In this document: piece by piece, positions 52,407-61,968 of the stretch
Position numbering within the stretch: the first letter of the stretch is position 1
Layout of the letters: every line of letters begins with the position of its first letter
Assembly (NCBI RefSeq): GCF_024652905.1
Contig: NZ_CP102428.1
Coordinates: forward strand, 1,252,501-1,316,500
From: Pseudomonas oryzihabitans
GTDB taxonomy: Bacteria; Pseudomonadota; Gammaproteobacteria; Pseudomonadales; Pseudomonadaceae
Reading direction: 5' to 3'
Length of the DNA stretch: 64,000 nt
The notes under the pieces: model-generated
What the model was told of the DNA's origin: nothing
Database searches by the model: none
The model's input: the letters and a program-made list of their open reading frames with translations, nothing else
Translations under genes and position numbers: made by a program

Positions 52407-53576
52407 ATGGCATTTTCCGAACGGGTAAGCCGACTCAAGAGCAGCCTGATCCGCGACATCCTGGCGGCGGCGCAGCGGCCGGAGGTGATGTCCTTCGCTG
52501 GCGGTCTGCCGGCCGAGCGCTGTCTGCCGGCGGTGGACTGGAGCCAGCTGCCGGCCGGCTTGGGCCAGTACGGCATGAGCGAGGGCGAGCCGGCGCTGCG
52601 CGAGGCCATCGCCGCCCAGGCGCGCGACTATGGCCTGGACTGTACGGCGGACCAGGTGCTGGTCACCACCGGTTCGCAGCAGGCGCTGGACCTGATCGCC
52701 AAGCTGTATCTCGATGTCGGCACGCCGGTGCTGGTGGAGGGCCCCACCTATCTGGCCGCGCTGCAGAGCTTCCAGTTCTTTGGCGCCGATTGCCTGGAGG
52801 TCAGCCTGACTCCGGAGGGGCTGGATCTGGACGCCTTGCGCCTGCGGCTGCAAGAGCGGCGCCCGGCCTTCGCCTACCTGATCCCGACCTTCCAGAATCC
52901 CTCCGGCGTGCGCTACTCCACGGCCAACCGTGCGGCCGTGGCAGCGCTGCTGGACGAATTCGGCGTGACCCTGGTCGAGGACGAGCCCTATCGCGAACTC
53001 AGCTATGACGGCGCCCCGGCACGACCGCTGTGCGCCCAGTTGCAGCGTAGCGCCTGGATCCATACCGGCAGCCTGTCCAAGACCCTGTTGCCCGGCCTGC
53101 GCGTGGGCTACCTCATCGCCTCGCCGGAGCTGCTCAAGCCGTTGCGAGCGCTCAAGCAGGCCGCCGATCTGCATACCTGCCGCATGAGCCAGTGGCAGGT
53201 GCTGCAATGGCTCGGCAGCGAGCGCTACGCAAGGCACTTGCAGGAGGTGCGGGCCTTCTACCGCGAGCGTCGCGATGGCTTCGCCGAGGCGCTGACCCGG
53301 CACTTCAGCGAGCTGGCCGATTGGCAGATTCCCCAGGGCGGGCTGTTTTTCTGGTTGCAGCTGAAAACGCCCCTGGATACCCGTACCCTGCTGGACGCGG
53401 CCCTGGCGCAGGACGTCGCCTTCATGCCGGGCGAGCCGTTCTTCGCCGAGCCGGATCGCCACCCTGGCCTGCTGCGGCTCAACTTCAGCCATGTGCTGCC
53501 CGAGCGCCTGGATACCGGTCTGGCGCGCCTGGCCGACGTGATTCGCGACGCCACCCCTACCTACAAGGAGCTGTGA
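52407..53576 (+). CDS. PLP-dependent aminotransferase (class I/II, LysN/aromatic-type)
   Basis: A 389-residue fold-type I aminotransferase. PLP lysine K225 (HTGSLSKTLLPGLRVGY), phosphate and ring contacts N164 (PTFQNPSGV), D192 and Y195 (VEDEPYREL). It resembles 2-aminoadipate and aromatic aminotransferases and the catalytic half of MocR regulators, but has no GntR domain. GGAGGGCAG precedes the ATG. Coupled to a GST gene one base downstream of its stop; divergent MarR control. Confidence 0.88.
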   Translation: MAFSERVSRLKSSLIRDILAAAQRPEVMSFAGGLPAERCLPAVDWSQLPAGLGQYGMSEGEPALREAIAAQARDYGLDCTADQVLVTTGSQQALDLIAKLYLDVGTPVLVEGPTYLAALQSFQFFGADCLEVSLTPEGLDLDALRLRLQERRPAFAYLIPTFQNPSGVRYSTANRAAVAALLDEFGVTLVEDEPYRELSYDGAPARPLCAQLQRSAWIHTGSLSKTLLPGLRVGYLIASPELLKPLRALKQAADLHTCRMSQWQVLQWLGSERYARHLQEVRAFYRERRDGFAEALTRHFSELADWQIPQGGLFFWLQLKTPLDTRTLLDAALAQDVAFMPGEPFFAEPDRHPGLLRLNFSHVLPERLDTGLARLADVIRDATPTYKEL

Positions 53577-53577
53577 G

Positions 53578-54177
53578 ATGTATCAGGTCTATGGCGATCG
53601 CCGTTCCGGCAACTGCTACAAGGTGGTGCTGATGCTGCACCTGCTCGGCGTGGAGTATCGCTGGCACGAGGTGGATATCCTCGCCGGCGAGACCCAGAGC
53701 GACGCCTTCCTGGCGAAGAATCCCAACGGCAAGATTCCGGTGCTGGAGCTGGAAGACGGCACCTGCCTGTGGGAGTCCAACGCCATTCTCAACTTCCTCG
53801 CCGACGGCACAGGCTTCCTGCCCAGCGAACCGCGGTTGCGCACCCAGGTGCTGCAGTGGCAATTCTTCGAGCAATACAGTCACGAGCCCTATGTGGCGGT
53901 GGCGCGCTTCATCCAGCTCTATCAGGGGCTGCCTGCGGAGCGCCGTGAGGAGTACGAGGTCTGCCAGGTCCGTGGCTACAAGGCGTTGCGGGTGATGGAG
54001 CAGCAGCTGCAACGCACGCCTTTCCTGGTGGGGGAGCAGTATTCGATCGCCGATATAGCGCTCTATGCCTATACCCACGTCGCCCACGAAGGGGGCTTTC
54101 GCCTGGACGACTATCCGGCGATCCAGGCGTGGCTGGCACGGGTCGCGGCGCAGCCGGGCCATGTCGCCATCGGCTGA
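53578..54177 (+). CDS. Glutathione S-transferase family protein
   Basis: A 199-residue protein with an N-terminal thioredoxin-like domain (RRSGNCYKVVLMLHLLGVEYRWHEVDI, NPNGKIPVLELEDGTCLWESNAIL) and a C-terminal helical domain (EEYEVCQVRGYKALRVMEQQL, YSIADIALYAY). The ESNAIL segment binds glutathione. Co-transcribed with the aminotransferase. Substrate unknown. Confidence 0.9.
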   Translation: MYQVYGDRRSGNCYKVVLMLHLLGVEYRWHEVDILAGETQSDAFLAKNPNGKIPVLELEDGTCLWESNAILNFLADGTGFLPSEPRLRTQVLQWQFFEQYSHEPYVAVARFIQLYQGLPAERREEYEVCQVRGYKALRVMEQQLQRTPFLVGEQYSIADIALYAYTHVAHEGGFRLDDYPAIQAWLARVAAQPGHVAIG

Positions 54178-54223
54178 AACGCCAGGAGGGGAGCCAGGCT
54201 CCCCAGTGGGCGCCGGGGCGTGA

Positions 54224-54646
54224 TCAGCGAGCGCTGACCACGAATTGCCAGTACTGGTTGAGTCGGCGCTCACCCCCGTTGGCGGTCAGCAGGACCGAGG
54301 ACGGCGGCTTGGACTGCAGCTCCGGTAGCGATTTCATCAGCGTGCGCCAGTTGCTGTAGTAGGTCTGCAGGCAGCGCCGGGCGGTGCCATTGTTCTGCAG
54401 AGAGGTCAGAGCCTTCTGATAGGCCGGTTCGATCTGCGACAGCGCCTGGGCGACGCAGCTGTCGGTATCGGAGAAGCGGGCCGTGTCGCCGATGCGGGTA
54501 CCGGCGATCACCGCCTTGTTCGCGCAACTCTTGAAGGCGATCATGCTGGCCTGCTCGAATTGCAGGGCATCCTGATCCATGGCGAAGGCGGGTGCGCTGC
54601 AGACCGCGGCTGCAACGAGGGCTAAGGCATAGGCGTGGCGTTTCAT
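54224..54646 (-). CDS. Secreted hypothetical protein
   Basis: A 140-residue protein with a clear signal peptide (MKRHAYALALVAAAVCSAPAFA). The mature part has four cysteines (KSCANKA, DSCVAQ, ARRCLQTY and none near the C terminus, so three are sure) and no motif I can name. It may be a periplasmic or lysozyme-inhibitor-like protein, but I have no direct support. Converges with the GST gene. Confidence 0.7.
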   Translation of the reverse strand: MKRHAYALALVAAAVCSAPAFAMDQDALQFEQASMIAFKSCANKAVIAGTRIGDTARFSDTDSCVAQALSQIEPAYQKALTSLQNNGTARRCLQTYYSNWRTLMKSLPELQSKPPSSVLLTANGGERRLNQYWQFVVSAR

Positions 54647-54748
54647 GGTGGCGTCCCTGGCTACGTCGGTAAGACGTGATGGCATCAATGCACAGCGGCA
54701 GACTGCACCGCTGAACAAATGTTCAGCGCAAAAGGCGGCAAAGCGCCA

Positions 54749-54838
54749 TCAGGCGAATTCCACCAGACCGACGGTAGTGAGACCTATGAACAAGGTGGTC
54801 AGGACGACCATGGCGAACGCCAGGAGATAATCTTCCAT
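54749..54838 (-). CDS. Possible 29-residue membrane microprotein
   Basis: Short frame MEDYLLAFAMVVLTTLFIGL followed by TTVGLVEFA: one hydrophobic helix with an acidic N terminus. GGAA lies upstream of the ATG. Such very small hydrophobic proteins are real in Pseudomonas but also arise by chance; there is no homology evidence. Confidence 0.35.
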   Translation of the reverse strand: MEDYLLAFAMVVLTTLFIGLTTVGLVEFA

Positions 54839-54950
54839 CAGGGCTTTCCCTACTACGATGACGGCAGTAGGACCGATGGCAAATGGCCAGGTTCTTACGG
54901 AAGGCGAGTCGGCGCGGACTGGCCGACGGAAGGTCATTGGTGGGGGTGAA

Positions 54951-54979
54951 GGCGGCGACACCCCAAGGGTGTCGCCGCC
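54951..54979 (-). terminator. Strong hairpin after katN
   Basis: GGCGGCGACACCC and GGGTGTCGCCGCC form a perfect 13-bp stem with a 3-nt loop, 7 nt after the katN stop. The following sequence has only a short T-run. Confidence 0.6.
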
Positions 54980-54985
54980 TCGGCA

Positions 54986-55885
54986 TCACTCGTTGAGACG
55001 ATTCTTGTCGAGCTGCTTGGCCAGGCCGGCGCCCAGATCGGCACCCGTCACCGGCGCCGCATTCGGGTCCGACATCGTGCGAGTCGCGAGCTGTTCGACC
55101 GCCTTGGCCTGCATCGGCGGCAGCTTGACGCTGGCCAGGCCGTCGCCGCCGTCCACGGCGGGGCTGGGCTGTTCCACGAACTCCCAGTCCTGACCCTGGT
55201 TCCAGGGACCGCGCATATCGCCTTCGCCTTGCGACATGTTGTAGTAGACGCTGGCGAATTCCGGCCGCGGCGGCATCTTGCCCTGGGGGAAGTTGGGCTG
55301 GATGGAGTGCAGCGCGTTCTCGAAGGACTTCTGGTGCGCGATCTCGCGGGTCATCAAAAAGCTCAGGGTGTCCTTGATGCCGGCATCGTCGGTGACGTTG
55401 ATCAGGCGCTCGTAGACGATCTTGGCCCGGGCCTCGGCGGCGATGTTGGATCGCAGGTCGATGGTCGGCTCGCCGACGGTATCGATGTAGGCCGCGGTCC
55501 AGGGCACCCCGCCCGAGTTGATCAGTTGCGGGCCACCACCGTAGAGGATCTGGGTGAGGTGGGAGTCATTGCCGGCACCGGTCAGTGAGCGGTACATGTC
55601 CGCTTCTTCCTGGGTCTTTTCCGCCAGGTCGCCCTTGGCGCCCTTGTTCAGCATGGCGATCATCGAACCGATGATTTCCAGGTGGCTGAGTTCCTCGGTG
55701 GCGATGTCGAACAGCATGTCCTTGCGGCCGGGGTCGAGCTCGGCTATCGCCTGGGTGAAGTAGCGCATGGCGGCGGCGAGTTCGCCTTGGGGACCGCCGA
55801 ATTGCTCCAGCATCAGGTTGGCGAGACCGGGATTGGGTTCGGACACGCGCACGGTGTATTGCAGTCGCTTGTTATGGACGAACAT
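54986..55885 (-). CDS. katN: Manganese catalase
   Basis: Non-haem catalase that destroys hydrogen peroxide at a di-manganese site. A 299-residue ferritin-like protein: ligands in GPQGELAAAMRY (E35), ATEELSHLEIIG, AEARAKIVYERL and TREIAHQKSFE. GGAGG precedes the ATG. Second gene after a YciF-like protein, 39 nt apart, a common general-stress pair in enterics and pseudomonads. Confidence 0.93.
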   Translation of the reverse strand: MFVHNKRLQYTVRVSEPNPGLANLMLEQFGGPQGELAAAMRYFTQAIAELDPGRKDMLFDIATEELSHLEIIGSMIAMLNKGAKGDLAEKTQEEADMYRSLTGAGNDSHLTQILYGGGPQLINSGGVPWTAAYIDTVGEPTIDLRSNIAAEARAKIVYERLINVTDDAGIKDTLSFLMTREIAHQKSFENALHSIQPNFPQGKMPPRPEFASVYYNMSQGEGDMRGPWNQGQDWEFVEQPSPAVDGGDGLASVKLPPMQAKAVEQLATRTMSDPNAAPVTGADLGAGLAKQLDKNRLNE

Positions 55886-55924
55886 GTAACCTCCAGGGGC
55901 TAGTCACGGGTAACACGGGGTAGT

Positions 55925-56437
55925 TCAGCGCTTCGCGGTCAGATCGGGATCGGCGGAGCGTTCCAGGAAGGCTCTGGTGGTGACGGGCAGGTCTTCCAGC
56001 AACCAGGCCGCCATGGCCTTCTCCTGTTCGAGGATGCGTTCGCAGGCTTGCTGCGTTTCGGTATCACCGATCTCGGCAGCGGCGGCGATCAACGTGGTGT
56101 AGGTGGCGATTTCGATGTTCTCGAAGACATAGCCGGCGATGGCGCCCTTGATGACCTCGTCGCTCATGGGCGCACCACCAATGGCCTGGCCCAGCGCCAT
56201 CAACTTGCCGCCCATGTCCTTGAGCGTCGAGGCGCTGCTGCCGAGGCGGCTCAGGCAGCCTTCAAGGACCTGGCGTTGCTCCTGGGTTTCCTTGATGTGC
56301 TGCTCGATGCGCTGGCGCAGTTGCGGATAGTGCTCCAGCCGCGCGGCCTGGGCGGAAAGCATTTTCTCGGCCTGTTCTTCCATGGCATGGGCGTCACGCA
56401 GCCAGTCGATCAGGTTGTCTTGCTTGGAAGCCGTCAT
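55925..56437 (-). CDS. yciF: YciF-like ferritin-fold stress protein (DUF892)
   Basis: A 170-residue four-helix protein: LIDWLRDAHAMEEQAEKML and the paired ligands ENIEIATYTTLIAAAAEIGD and CERILEQEKAMAAWLLEDL indicate a possible di-metal site. Role unknown, linked to oxidative and osmotic stress. First gene of the yciF-katN unit. Confidence 0.9.
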   Translation of the reverse strand: MTASKQDNLIDWLRDAHAMEEQAEKMLSAQAARLEHYPQLRQRIEQHIKETQEQRQVLEGCLSRLGSSASTLKDMGGKLMALGQAIGGAPMSDEVIKGAIAGYVFENIEIATYTTLIAAAAEIGDTETQQACERILEQEKAMAAWLLEDLPVTTRAFLERSADPDLTAKR

Positions 56438-56788
56438 GGAAAACTCCTGCTCGTAGAGAGAGGCGACAACGGGCCGGAAGGCCCCGCCAGATTGCGTTCT
56501 GTCTGCTTATTAGTGGGGGGCGGCTAGCAAGAGATTCGCGGGACGGCGGTCTTTCTGATCGATGGAAAAGGGCCAGGGATTTTGTTCTACAAGCCCAGCG
56601 GCAAAGGGTCGTCTGGCAGGGCTGGTTGTTGGACAACGACCCTCCGGCTGTACAACTCTTGTCCCAGTCAATCTTGGGTTTAGTAATATCTTTGCCGTTC
56701 GCGCCCCTAGGAAAACCGTTCACCCCGTACTTGCCGGAGAGGCAGACATCTGTGTCAGGATCCGGTGGATGCAAGGGAAGGAGTCAGC
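56438..56788. other. Divergent promoter region without a gene
   Basis: This 351-bp gap between yciF and the GGDEF-EAL gene is less GC-rich than its surroundings. It holds the palindrome GTTGT-TGG-ACAAC at 56625-56637 and a TAATAT patch near 56688. I find no convincing promoter pair or coding frame. Confidence 0.5.
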
Positions 56789-59653
56789 ATGAAGGGGCCC
56801 AAGGAACAGCAGTCTGGCGCACGCTCGACCAAGCCGCTGGAGGAACGCTGGCCAGATCCGAATGCCCAGGGCCTGGAAGCGGAGCAGATCATCGCGCAAC
56901 TCTGCGCGGCGGCGGCCGATGCGGACTGGGCCTGGTACCAGCGTCGCGGCAACTGGTCGTGCATGGCCACCGGTAGTGGCGCCAGTGCCTGGCCGGCGTT
57001 GCTCGACGATGAGGAGCTGGCGCAGCTCTGCGCCCAGGCCTCGCTCAGCTGTCATCCCACCGGCAATGGACCGACGCCCCTGGGCTGGCTGCTGGCCCGT
57101 CCGGACGACCGTACCGATTTCGCCGCCTTGGCCCTGAGATTCGGCTTCGTGCTGCAGCGCTTGCAGTTGCAAAGGGCCCAGGCCATCCAGCAGGTGCTCT
57201 ACGACATCACCTATCTGGCCAGCTCGACGGTGGATCGGCAGCTGTTCATGCAGCGCACACATGAACTGCTGGTGACCCTGATCGACGCGGAAAACCTCTG
57301 TCTGGCGCTGCTCGATCCGGACGCTGACCAGATCCACTATCCCTATTATTTCGACCAGCGCGACGAGAGTCCGCCTGAACCGGGCTCCTTCGAGCCACTG
57401 GATCGGGCGCAGCCAAGCTTGACCGCCTATGTGCTCCTGCATGGCGAGCCCTTGCTGCTGCCCAAAGAGGCCATGGAGGCGGCCCAGACCAATGGCCCCT
57501 ACTATTGCCAGGGCTCGGTTCCGGAATTCTGGATGGGCATTCCGCTCAAGGATGGCGCCGATCGGACCTTTGGCGTGCTCAGCCTGCAGGTCTACGACCG
57601 CGAACGCCGCTACGGTCCTGAGGATCAGGCGCTGTTCCAGGTGATCGCCCGCGACGTGGCCATGGCGCTGGATCGCATCCTGCGGCGCGAAGACATGGAG
57701 GCCACCGTGGGGCAGCGCACCCAGGAGCTGTCCGAAGTCAACGCCCGGCTGCGCGAACAGATCGCCGAGCGCGAGCGCGCCGAGCAACTGCAGGCGGCGC
57801 TGTTCCGCATCGCCGAGCTGTCCAGCGCCAGCACCGACATGACCGAGTTGCTGGGCGGCCTGCACCGGGTCGTGGGTGAGCTGCTCTATGCGCACAATTT
57901 CTACATCGCCCTCTACGACGACCTGTCCGGCGAGGTGAGTTTTCCCTATTTCGCCGATGAGCGCCGTACCACGGCGCCCGTCACCCGGCGCGGCACCCGG
58001 GGTTACACCGAATACACCATCCGCCAGCGGCGACCCTGCATCATCGATCGGCACAAGGCGCATCGACTGATCGAAGAGGGGGAGATCACCCCGGTCGAGG
58101 GTACCCCCGAAGCCTGCTCCTGGCTGGGCATCCCGCTCTATGACGGCAAGCAGGTCCGCGGGGTGCTGGCGGTGCAGAGCTATCGCGAAGACGTCTACTA
58201 CAGCCAGCGCGACCAGGAGCTGCTCACCTTCGTTTCACGCCATATCGATACCGCCCTGTCCCGGCGCAGCGCGGCGGAAGCCATCCAGCAGTCACGCCAG
58301 GCGCTGGAGGTCCGGGTCCAGGAACGGACCCGGGCGCTGGACGATGCCAATGCCAGACTGCTGTACGAGAACAACCACGATGCCCTGACCCGGCTGCCCA
58401 ACCGCAGCTTCTTCCAGCAACGCCTGGCCGACCTCTGGGCGGCGTTGGAGCGCGATGGCACCGGCCTGGCGGTGATGTTTCTCGATCTGGACAGGTTCAA
58501 GCGCATCAACGACCAGTTCGGCCACCCCTTCGGCGACCTGCTGCTGGTCGCCGCCGGGCAGCGGCTGTCCAGTTGCCTGCGGGAAACCGATCTGCTGGCG
58601 CGGCTGGGCGGTGACGAATTCGCCATCCTGGTGCCCGGTGGTGGGCTGGAATCGCCGGTGGCCATCGCCCAGCGGATCATCGAGGCCTTCGACCGGCCAC
58701 TGGTGATCGACGACCACAGCCTGTTCGCCTCCTGCAGCATCGGCATCGTGGTGGCCGATGCGAGTCTGCATCGCCAGCCGGACGATCTGCTGCGCGATGC
58801 CGACACCGCCATGTACCGGGTCAAGCAGGGCGGGCGCGACAACTTCGCGGTGTTCAACCAGGAGTTGCGCCAGGTGGTGTCCGACCAGGTGGTGCGCGAG
58901 GGCGCGCTGCGCAAGGCGCTGAAGAACGGCGACGAACTGGAACCCTTCTTCCAGCCGATCATCGAGGTCACGACTGGCCGCGTGGCGGCGCTGGAGGCGT
59001 TGATCCGCTGGCGGCAGCCGGACGGCAGCGTGCTGGCGCCCGGCGCCTTTCTACCCGAACTGGAAGGCCTGCGGCTGATCGGTCGGCTGGATACCTACAT
59101 GCTGACGCGGATCGCCGCCATCCTGGCCGAGCCGGCCCATGCCCACTGGCCGGTGGTCCACGTCAACTGCTCCAGCTACAGCATCGTGCGGCCGGAATTC
59201 GCCGACGAGGTACTGAACATCCTGGCCACGCACGGCGTGGCGCCGTCGCGGATCTGCCTGGAGTTGACCGAAGGGGCGCTGGTCGCTGAACCCGAGCGCG
59301 CCAAGGCCGCCATGGAGGCGCTGGATCTACAGGGCGTATCGGTGGTGCTGGATGATTTTGGCGCGGGCTTTTCGTCGCTCGGCTATGTCCATGAGTATCG
59401 CTTTCGCGGCCTCAAGATCGACAAGTCCTTTGTGCTGCGCCTCGCCGACAGCGCACGCAGTGTCGCCATCGTCCGCGCCATCGTGCGCATGGCCGAGTCC
59501 CTGGGCCTGGACGTGGTCGCCGAGGGCGTCGAGGACGCCCAGGCGCTGCAACTGCTCAAGAACATGGGCGCGCGCCATGCCCAGGGCTATCTGTTCGCCC
59601 GTCCGCTGGATCTGCTGGCGACCCGCCGGCTGCTGGCCGGGGCGGCTGGCTAG
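56789..59653 (+). CDS. GAF-GAF-GGDEF-EAL c-di-GMP protein
   Basis: A 954-residue cytoplasmic signalling protein. An unassigned N-terminal segment to about 135; GAF domain 1 at about 145-300; coiled coil; GAF domain 2 at about 345-500; coiled coil; GGDEF at about 535-690 with [11 protein letters not shown] and I-site RETD; EAL at about 705-950. All phosphodiesterase residues appear intact: [35 protein letters not shown] and AEGVED. So both synthesis and breakdown are possible, with small-molecule control by GAF. AAGGAG precedes ATG 56789. Its stop shares the bases CTAG with the convergent rbsD stop. Confidence 0.92.
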   Translation: MKGPKEQQSGARSTKPLEERWPDPNAQGLEAEQIIAQLCAAAADADWAWYQRRGNWSCMATGSGASAWPALLDDEELAQLCAQASLSCHPTGNGPTPLGWLLARPDDRTDFAALALRFGFVLQRLQLQRAQAIQQVLYDITYLASSTVDRQLFMQRTHELLVTLIDAENLCLALLDPDADQIHYPYYFDQRDESPPEPGSFEPLDRAQPSLTAYVLLHGEPLLLPKEAMEAAQTNGPYYCQGSVPEFWMGIPLKDGADRTFGVLSLQVYDRERRYGPEDQALFQVIARDVAMALDRILRREDMEATVGQRTQELSEVNARLREQIAERERAEQLQAALFRIAELSSASTDMTELLGGLHRVVGELLYAHNFYIALYDDLSGEVSFPYFADERRTTAPVTRRGTRGYTEYTIRQRRPCIIDRHKAHRLIEEGEITPVEGTPEACSWLGIPLYDGKQVRGVLAVQSYREDVYYSQRDQELLTFVSRHIDTALSRRSAAEAIQQSRQALEVRVQERTRALDDANARLLYENNHDALTRLPNRSFFQQRLADLWAALERDGTGLAVMFLDLDRFKRINDQFGHPFGDLLLVAAGQRLSSCLRETDLLARLGGDEFAILVPGGGLESPVAIAQRIIEAFDRPLVIDDHSLFASCSIGIVVADASLHRQPDDLLRDADTAMYRVKQGGRDNFAVFNQELRQVVSDQVVREGALRKALKNGDELEPFFQPIIEVTTGRVAALEALIRWRQPDGSVLAPGAFLPELEGLRLIGRLDTYMLTRIAAILAEPAHAHWPVVHVNCSSYSIVRPEFADEVLNILATHGVAPSRICLELTEGALVAEPERAKAAMEALDLQGVSVVLDDFGAGFSSLGYVHEYRFRGLKIDKSFVLRLADSARSVAIVRAIVRMAESLGLDVVAEGVEDAQALQLLKNMGARHAQGYLFARPLDLLATRRLLAGAAG

Positions 59654-60054
59654 AAGGTGACGCCGGCGACCAGGATCAGGTTGGTGTAGGGCTGGCACTC
59701 GCCGGTGCGAACCTGCACCCGAGCCTGGCGGCACAGGGTCTTCAACTCGTCGTGGGACACGAGGCGACGACTGCCAAGAGCGCCGTCGGCGTTCAGGCGT
59801 TCCAGTTCGGCCAGCGCCGGCGGCTGGACCTTCAGGGTTTCCTCGGCGAGCAGATGGCTTTCCACCTGCATCTCGCTGAGCAGCGCCTGCAGCACACTGA
59901 GGAAATCCGGTACGCCCGGAGTGACGGCCAGATCGACCAGCGGCGTACCCGGCGGCACCGGCATGCCGGCGTCCCCGATGACCACCAGATCGCCATGGCC
60001 GAGACTGGCCACGGCCTGGGACAGGGCGATGTTGAGCAGAGCGGTTTTCTTCAC
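59650..60054 (-). CDS. rbsD: D-ribose pyranase RbsD
   Basis: Interconverts pyranose and furanose forms of ribose before the kinase. A 134-residue protein: [34 protein letters not shown] with the catalytic histidine of LGHGD, and C-terminal [20 protein letters not shown] 60054 overlaps the rbsK stop by 4 nt. Last gene of the ribose operon. Confidence 0.93.
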   Translation of the reverse strand: MKKTALLNIALSQAVASLGHGDLVVIGDAGMPVPPGTPLVDLAVTPGVPDFLSVLQALLSEMQVESHLLAEETLKVQPPALAELERLNADGALGSRRLVSHDELKTLCRQARVQVRTGECQPYTNLILVAGVTF

Positions 60055-60959
60055 CGGGCGAGCTCCTGGCGGGTGGGAATGGACGGTTGGGCGCCTGGGC
60101 GGGTGACGGCGATGGCGGCGGCCTGCTGGCCGAGGGCGATGGCCGCCTCCACGCTCAACCCCTCCGCAAGGCCAGCGGCGAAGCCGCCGAGGAAGGTATC
60201 GCCAGCGGCGGTGGTGTCCACCGCCTTGACCGCAGTGGCCGGATGGTGACGACAGCTGTCTGCGGTGACCTGCAGCAGACCCTGGCTGCCCAGGGTCAGC
60301 AGCACCTGGCGGGCACCGGCGGCGACCAGCTGACGGGCGGCGGCCTCGGCCTGCTCCAGAGTCTCCACCGGCAGCCCGGTCAGCAGGCTGGCTTCGCTTT
60401 CGTTGGGCACCAAGTAGTCGATATGGGCGTACCACTCGGTCGGCAGCGGGCCGGTGGCGGGCGCGGGGTTGAGGATCACCGTCTTGCCCAGGGCATGGGC
60501 GCGGGCGAGGGCATCGCCTACGGTAGCCAGGGGGACTTCCAGCTGGGCGATCACCAGCTTGGCCTGGTCCAGCAGGGGCTCCTGGGCCTGCAGCTGCGCG
60601 GCGGACAATTCGCCGTTGCCACCGGCGACGATGACGATGGCGTTCTGGCCCTGGTCATCCACCAGGATGGAGGCGATGCCGGTGGGCACCTCGGGCGCCA
60701 CCGAGACGCCCCGGCAGTCGATGCCTTCCTGCAGCAGGCTGCGGGTGAGGAAGTCGCCGTAGGGATCGGCGCCGACGCAGCCGATCATGGCGACCCGGGC
60801 GCCCAGGCGTGCCGCGGCGACGGCCTGATTGGCGCCCTTGCCGCCGGGTGCGGTGGTGAAGGTATGGCCGGCGAGGGTCTCGCCGCCCTTGGGCAGGCGC
60901 GGAGCGCGCACCACCAGGTCCATGTTGAGGCTGCCGATGACGACGACGTCAGGGTGCAT
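60051..60959 (-). CDS. rbsK: Ribokinase
   Basis: ATP-dependent ribose 5-phosphorylation. A 302-residue PfkB-family kinase: [41 protein letters not shown] and the catalytic base in [17 protein letters not shown]. The 5' end overlaps rbsR by 11 nt, the 3' end rbsD by 4 nt. Confidence 0.95.
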   Translation of the reverse strand: MHPDVVVIGSLNMDLVVRAPRLPKGGETLAGHTFTTAPGGKGANQAVAAARLGARVAMIGCVGADPYGDFLTRSLLQEGIDCRGVSVAPEVPTGIASILVDDQGQNAIVIVAGGNGELSAAQLQAQEPLLDQAKLVIAQLEVPLATVGDALARAHALGKTVILNPAPATGPLPTEWYAHIDYLVPNESEASLLTGLPVETLEQAEAAARQLVAAGARQVLLTLGSQGLLQVTADSCRHHPATAVKAVDTTAAGDTFLGGFAAGLAEGLSVEAAIALGQQAAAIAVTRPGAQPSIPTRQELAR

Positions 60960-61968
60960 GGGAGGTCTCCAGAGCAGGGGGCGCCGCGGTGGATTCGCGC
61001 AGCACCAGCCGGGGTACGGCGATGTCGTGGGTGGAAGGGCTGCCGACCGTCTCGCGGCGCGCCAGCAGCAGCTGGGCGGCGCGCTCGCCGAGATCGCGGA
61101 TCGACTGGCCGATGGTGGTGAGGGCCGGGTAGAGATAGCGGCTGAGCTCGATGTCGTCGAACCCTACCACCGAGAGCTGGGCGGGGACGCTCAGACCCTG
61201 CTCGGCGGCGGCGCGCAGCACGCCCAGGGCGATGGTGTCGTTGCCGGCGAAGATCGCGGTCGGGCGCTCTGGCTGGGCCAGCCACGCGCGGGCGGCGGCA
61301 TGACCGGCCGCGGCGGTGAAGGGGCAGCGCTGGATGGCGCCAGGCGCGACGCCGGCTTGCGCCAGGGCCTCCTGGTAGCCGGTGATCCGCTCGCTGGCGA
61401 CCGGGGAATCGGCCGGGCCGCCGATGCAGGCGATCCGGCGATGGCCGAGTTCCAGCAGGTGGCGGGTGGCAAGCAGACCGCCCTGGTGGTGATCGATGCG
61501 GATATGCGCGGCCTGGACGCCCTCCAGCGGCCGGTCGGCCAGCACCAGCGGGATGCGTAGGCTGGCCAGGGCCCGGGCGAAGCGCGGATCGCCGTCCACG
61601 GTGGCGACCACCAGGCCATCGATCCGCCGCTCCTTGAGCACCCGCAGATAGCGCAGCTGCTTGTCGGCATCGTCATCGGAGTTGCAGAGGATGACGCTGT
61701 AGCCCTGGCGCTCGCAGTGATCTTCGATGCCGCGGGCCAGTTCGGCGAAGTAGGGGTTGACCGCATTGGGCACCAGCACGCCAAAGGTGCCGGTGGCACG
61801 GCTGCGCAGGGAGCGGGCCACGCCACTGGGTACGTAGCCCAGTTCGGCGATGGCCGCCTCGACCTTTTCCCGCACGCCCGGACTGACCGGGCGGCTGTTG
61901 TTCACCACATGGGAGACCGTGGTGTAGGAGATGCCGGCGCGGGCGGCGACATCCTTGATGGTCGCCAT
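60949..61968 (-). CDS. rbsR: LacI-family ribose operon repressor
   Basis: A 339-residue repressor: helix-turn-helix MATIKDVAARAGISYTTVSHVVNNSR and hinge helix (PSGVARSLRS), followed by a periplasmic-binding-fold sugar domain. Inside the operon between rbsC and rbsK, the order known in Pseudomonas. The start overlaps the rbsC stop by one base. Confidence 0.93.
   Translation of the reverse strand: MATIKDVAARAGISYTTVSHVVNNSRPVSPGVREKVEAAIAELGYVPSGVARSLRSRATGTFGVLVPNAVNPYFAELARGIEDHCERQGYSVILCNSDDDADKQLRYLRVLKERRIDGLVVATVDGDPRFARALASLRIPLVLADRPLEGVQAAHIRIDHHQGGLLATRHLLELGHRRIACIGGPADSPVASERITGYQEALAQAGVAPGAIQRCPFTAAAGHAAARAWLAQPERPTAIFAGNDTIALGVLRAAAEQGLSVPAQLSVVGFDDIELSRYLYPALTTIGQSIRDLGERAAQLLLARRETVGSPSTHDIAVPRLVLRESTAAPPALETSHAP

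Noticed and set aside
56625-56637. GTTGT-TGG-ACAAC palindrome as a HexR or GntR operator
   Set aside because: The spacing does not match the known HexR motif and there is no second copy or neighbouring regulator to support it.
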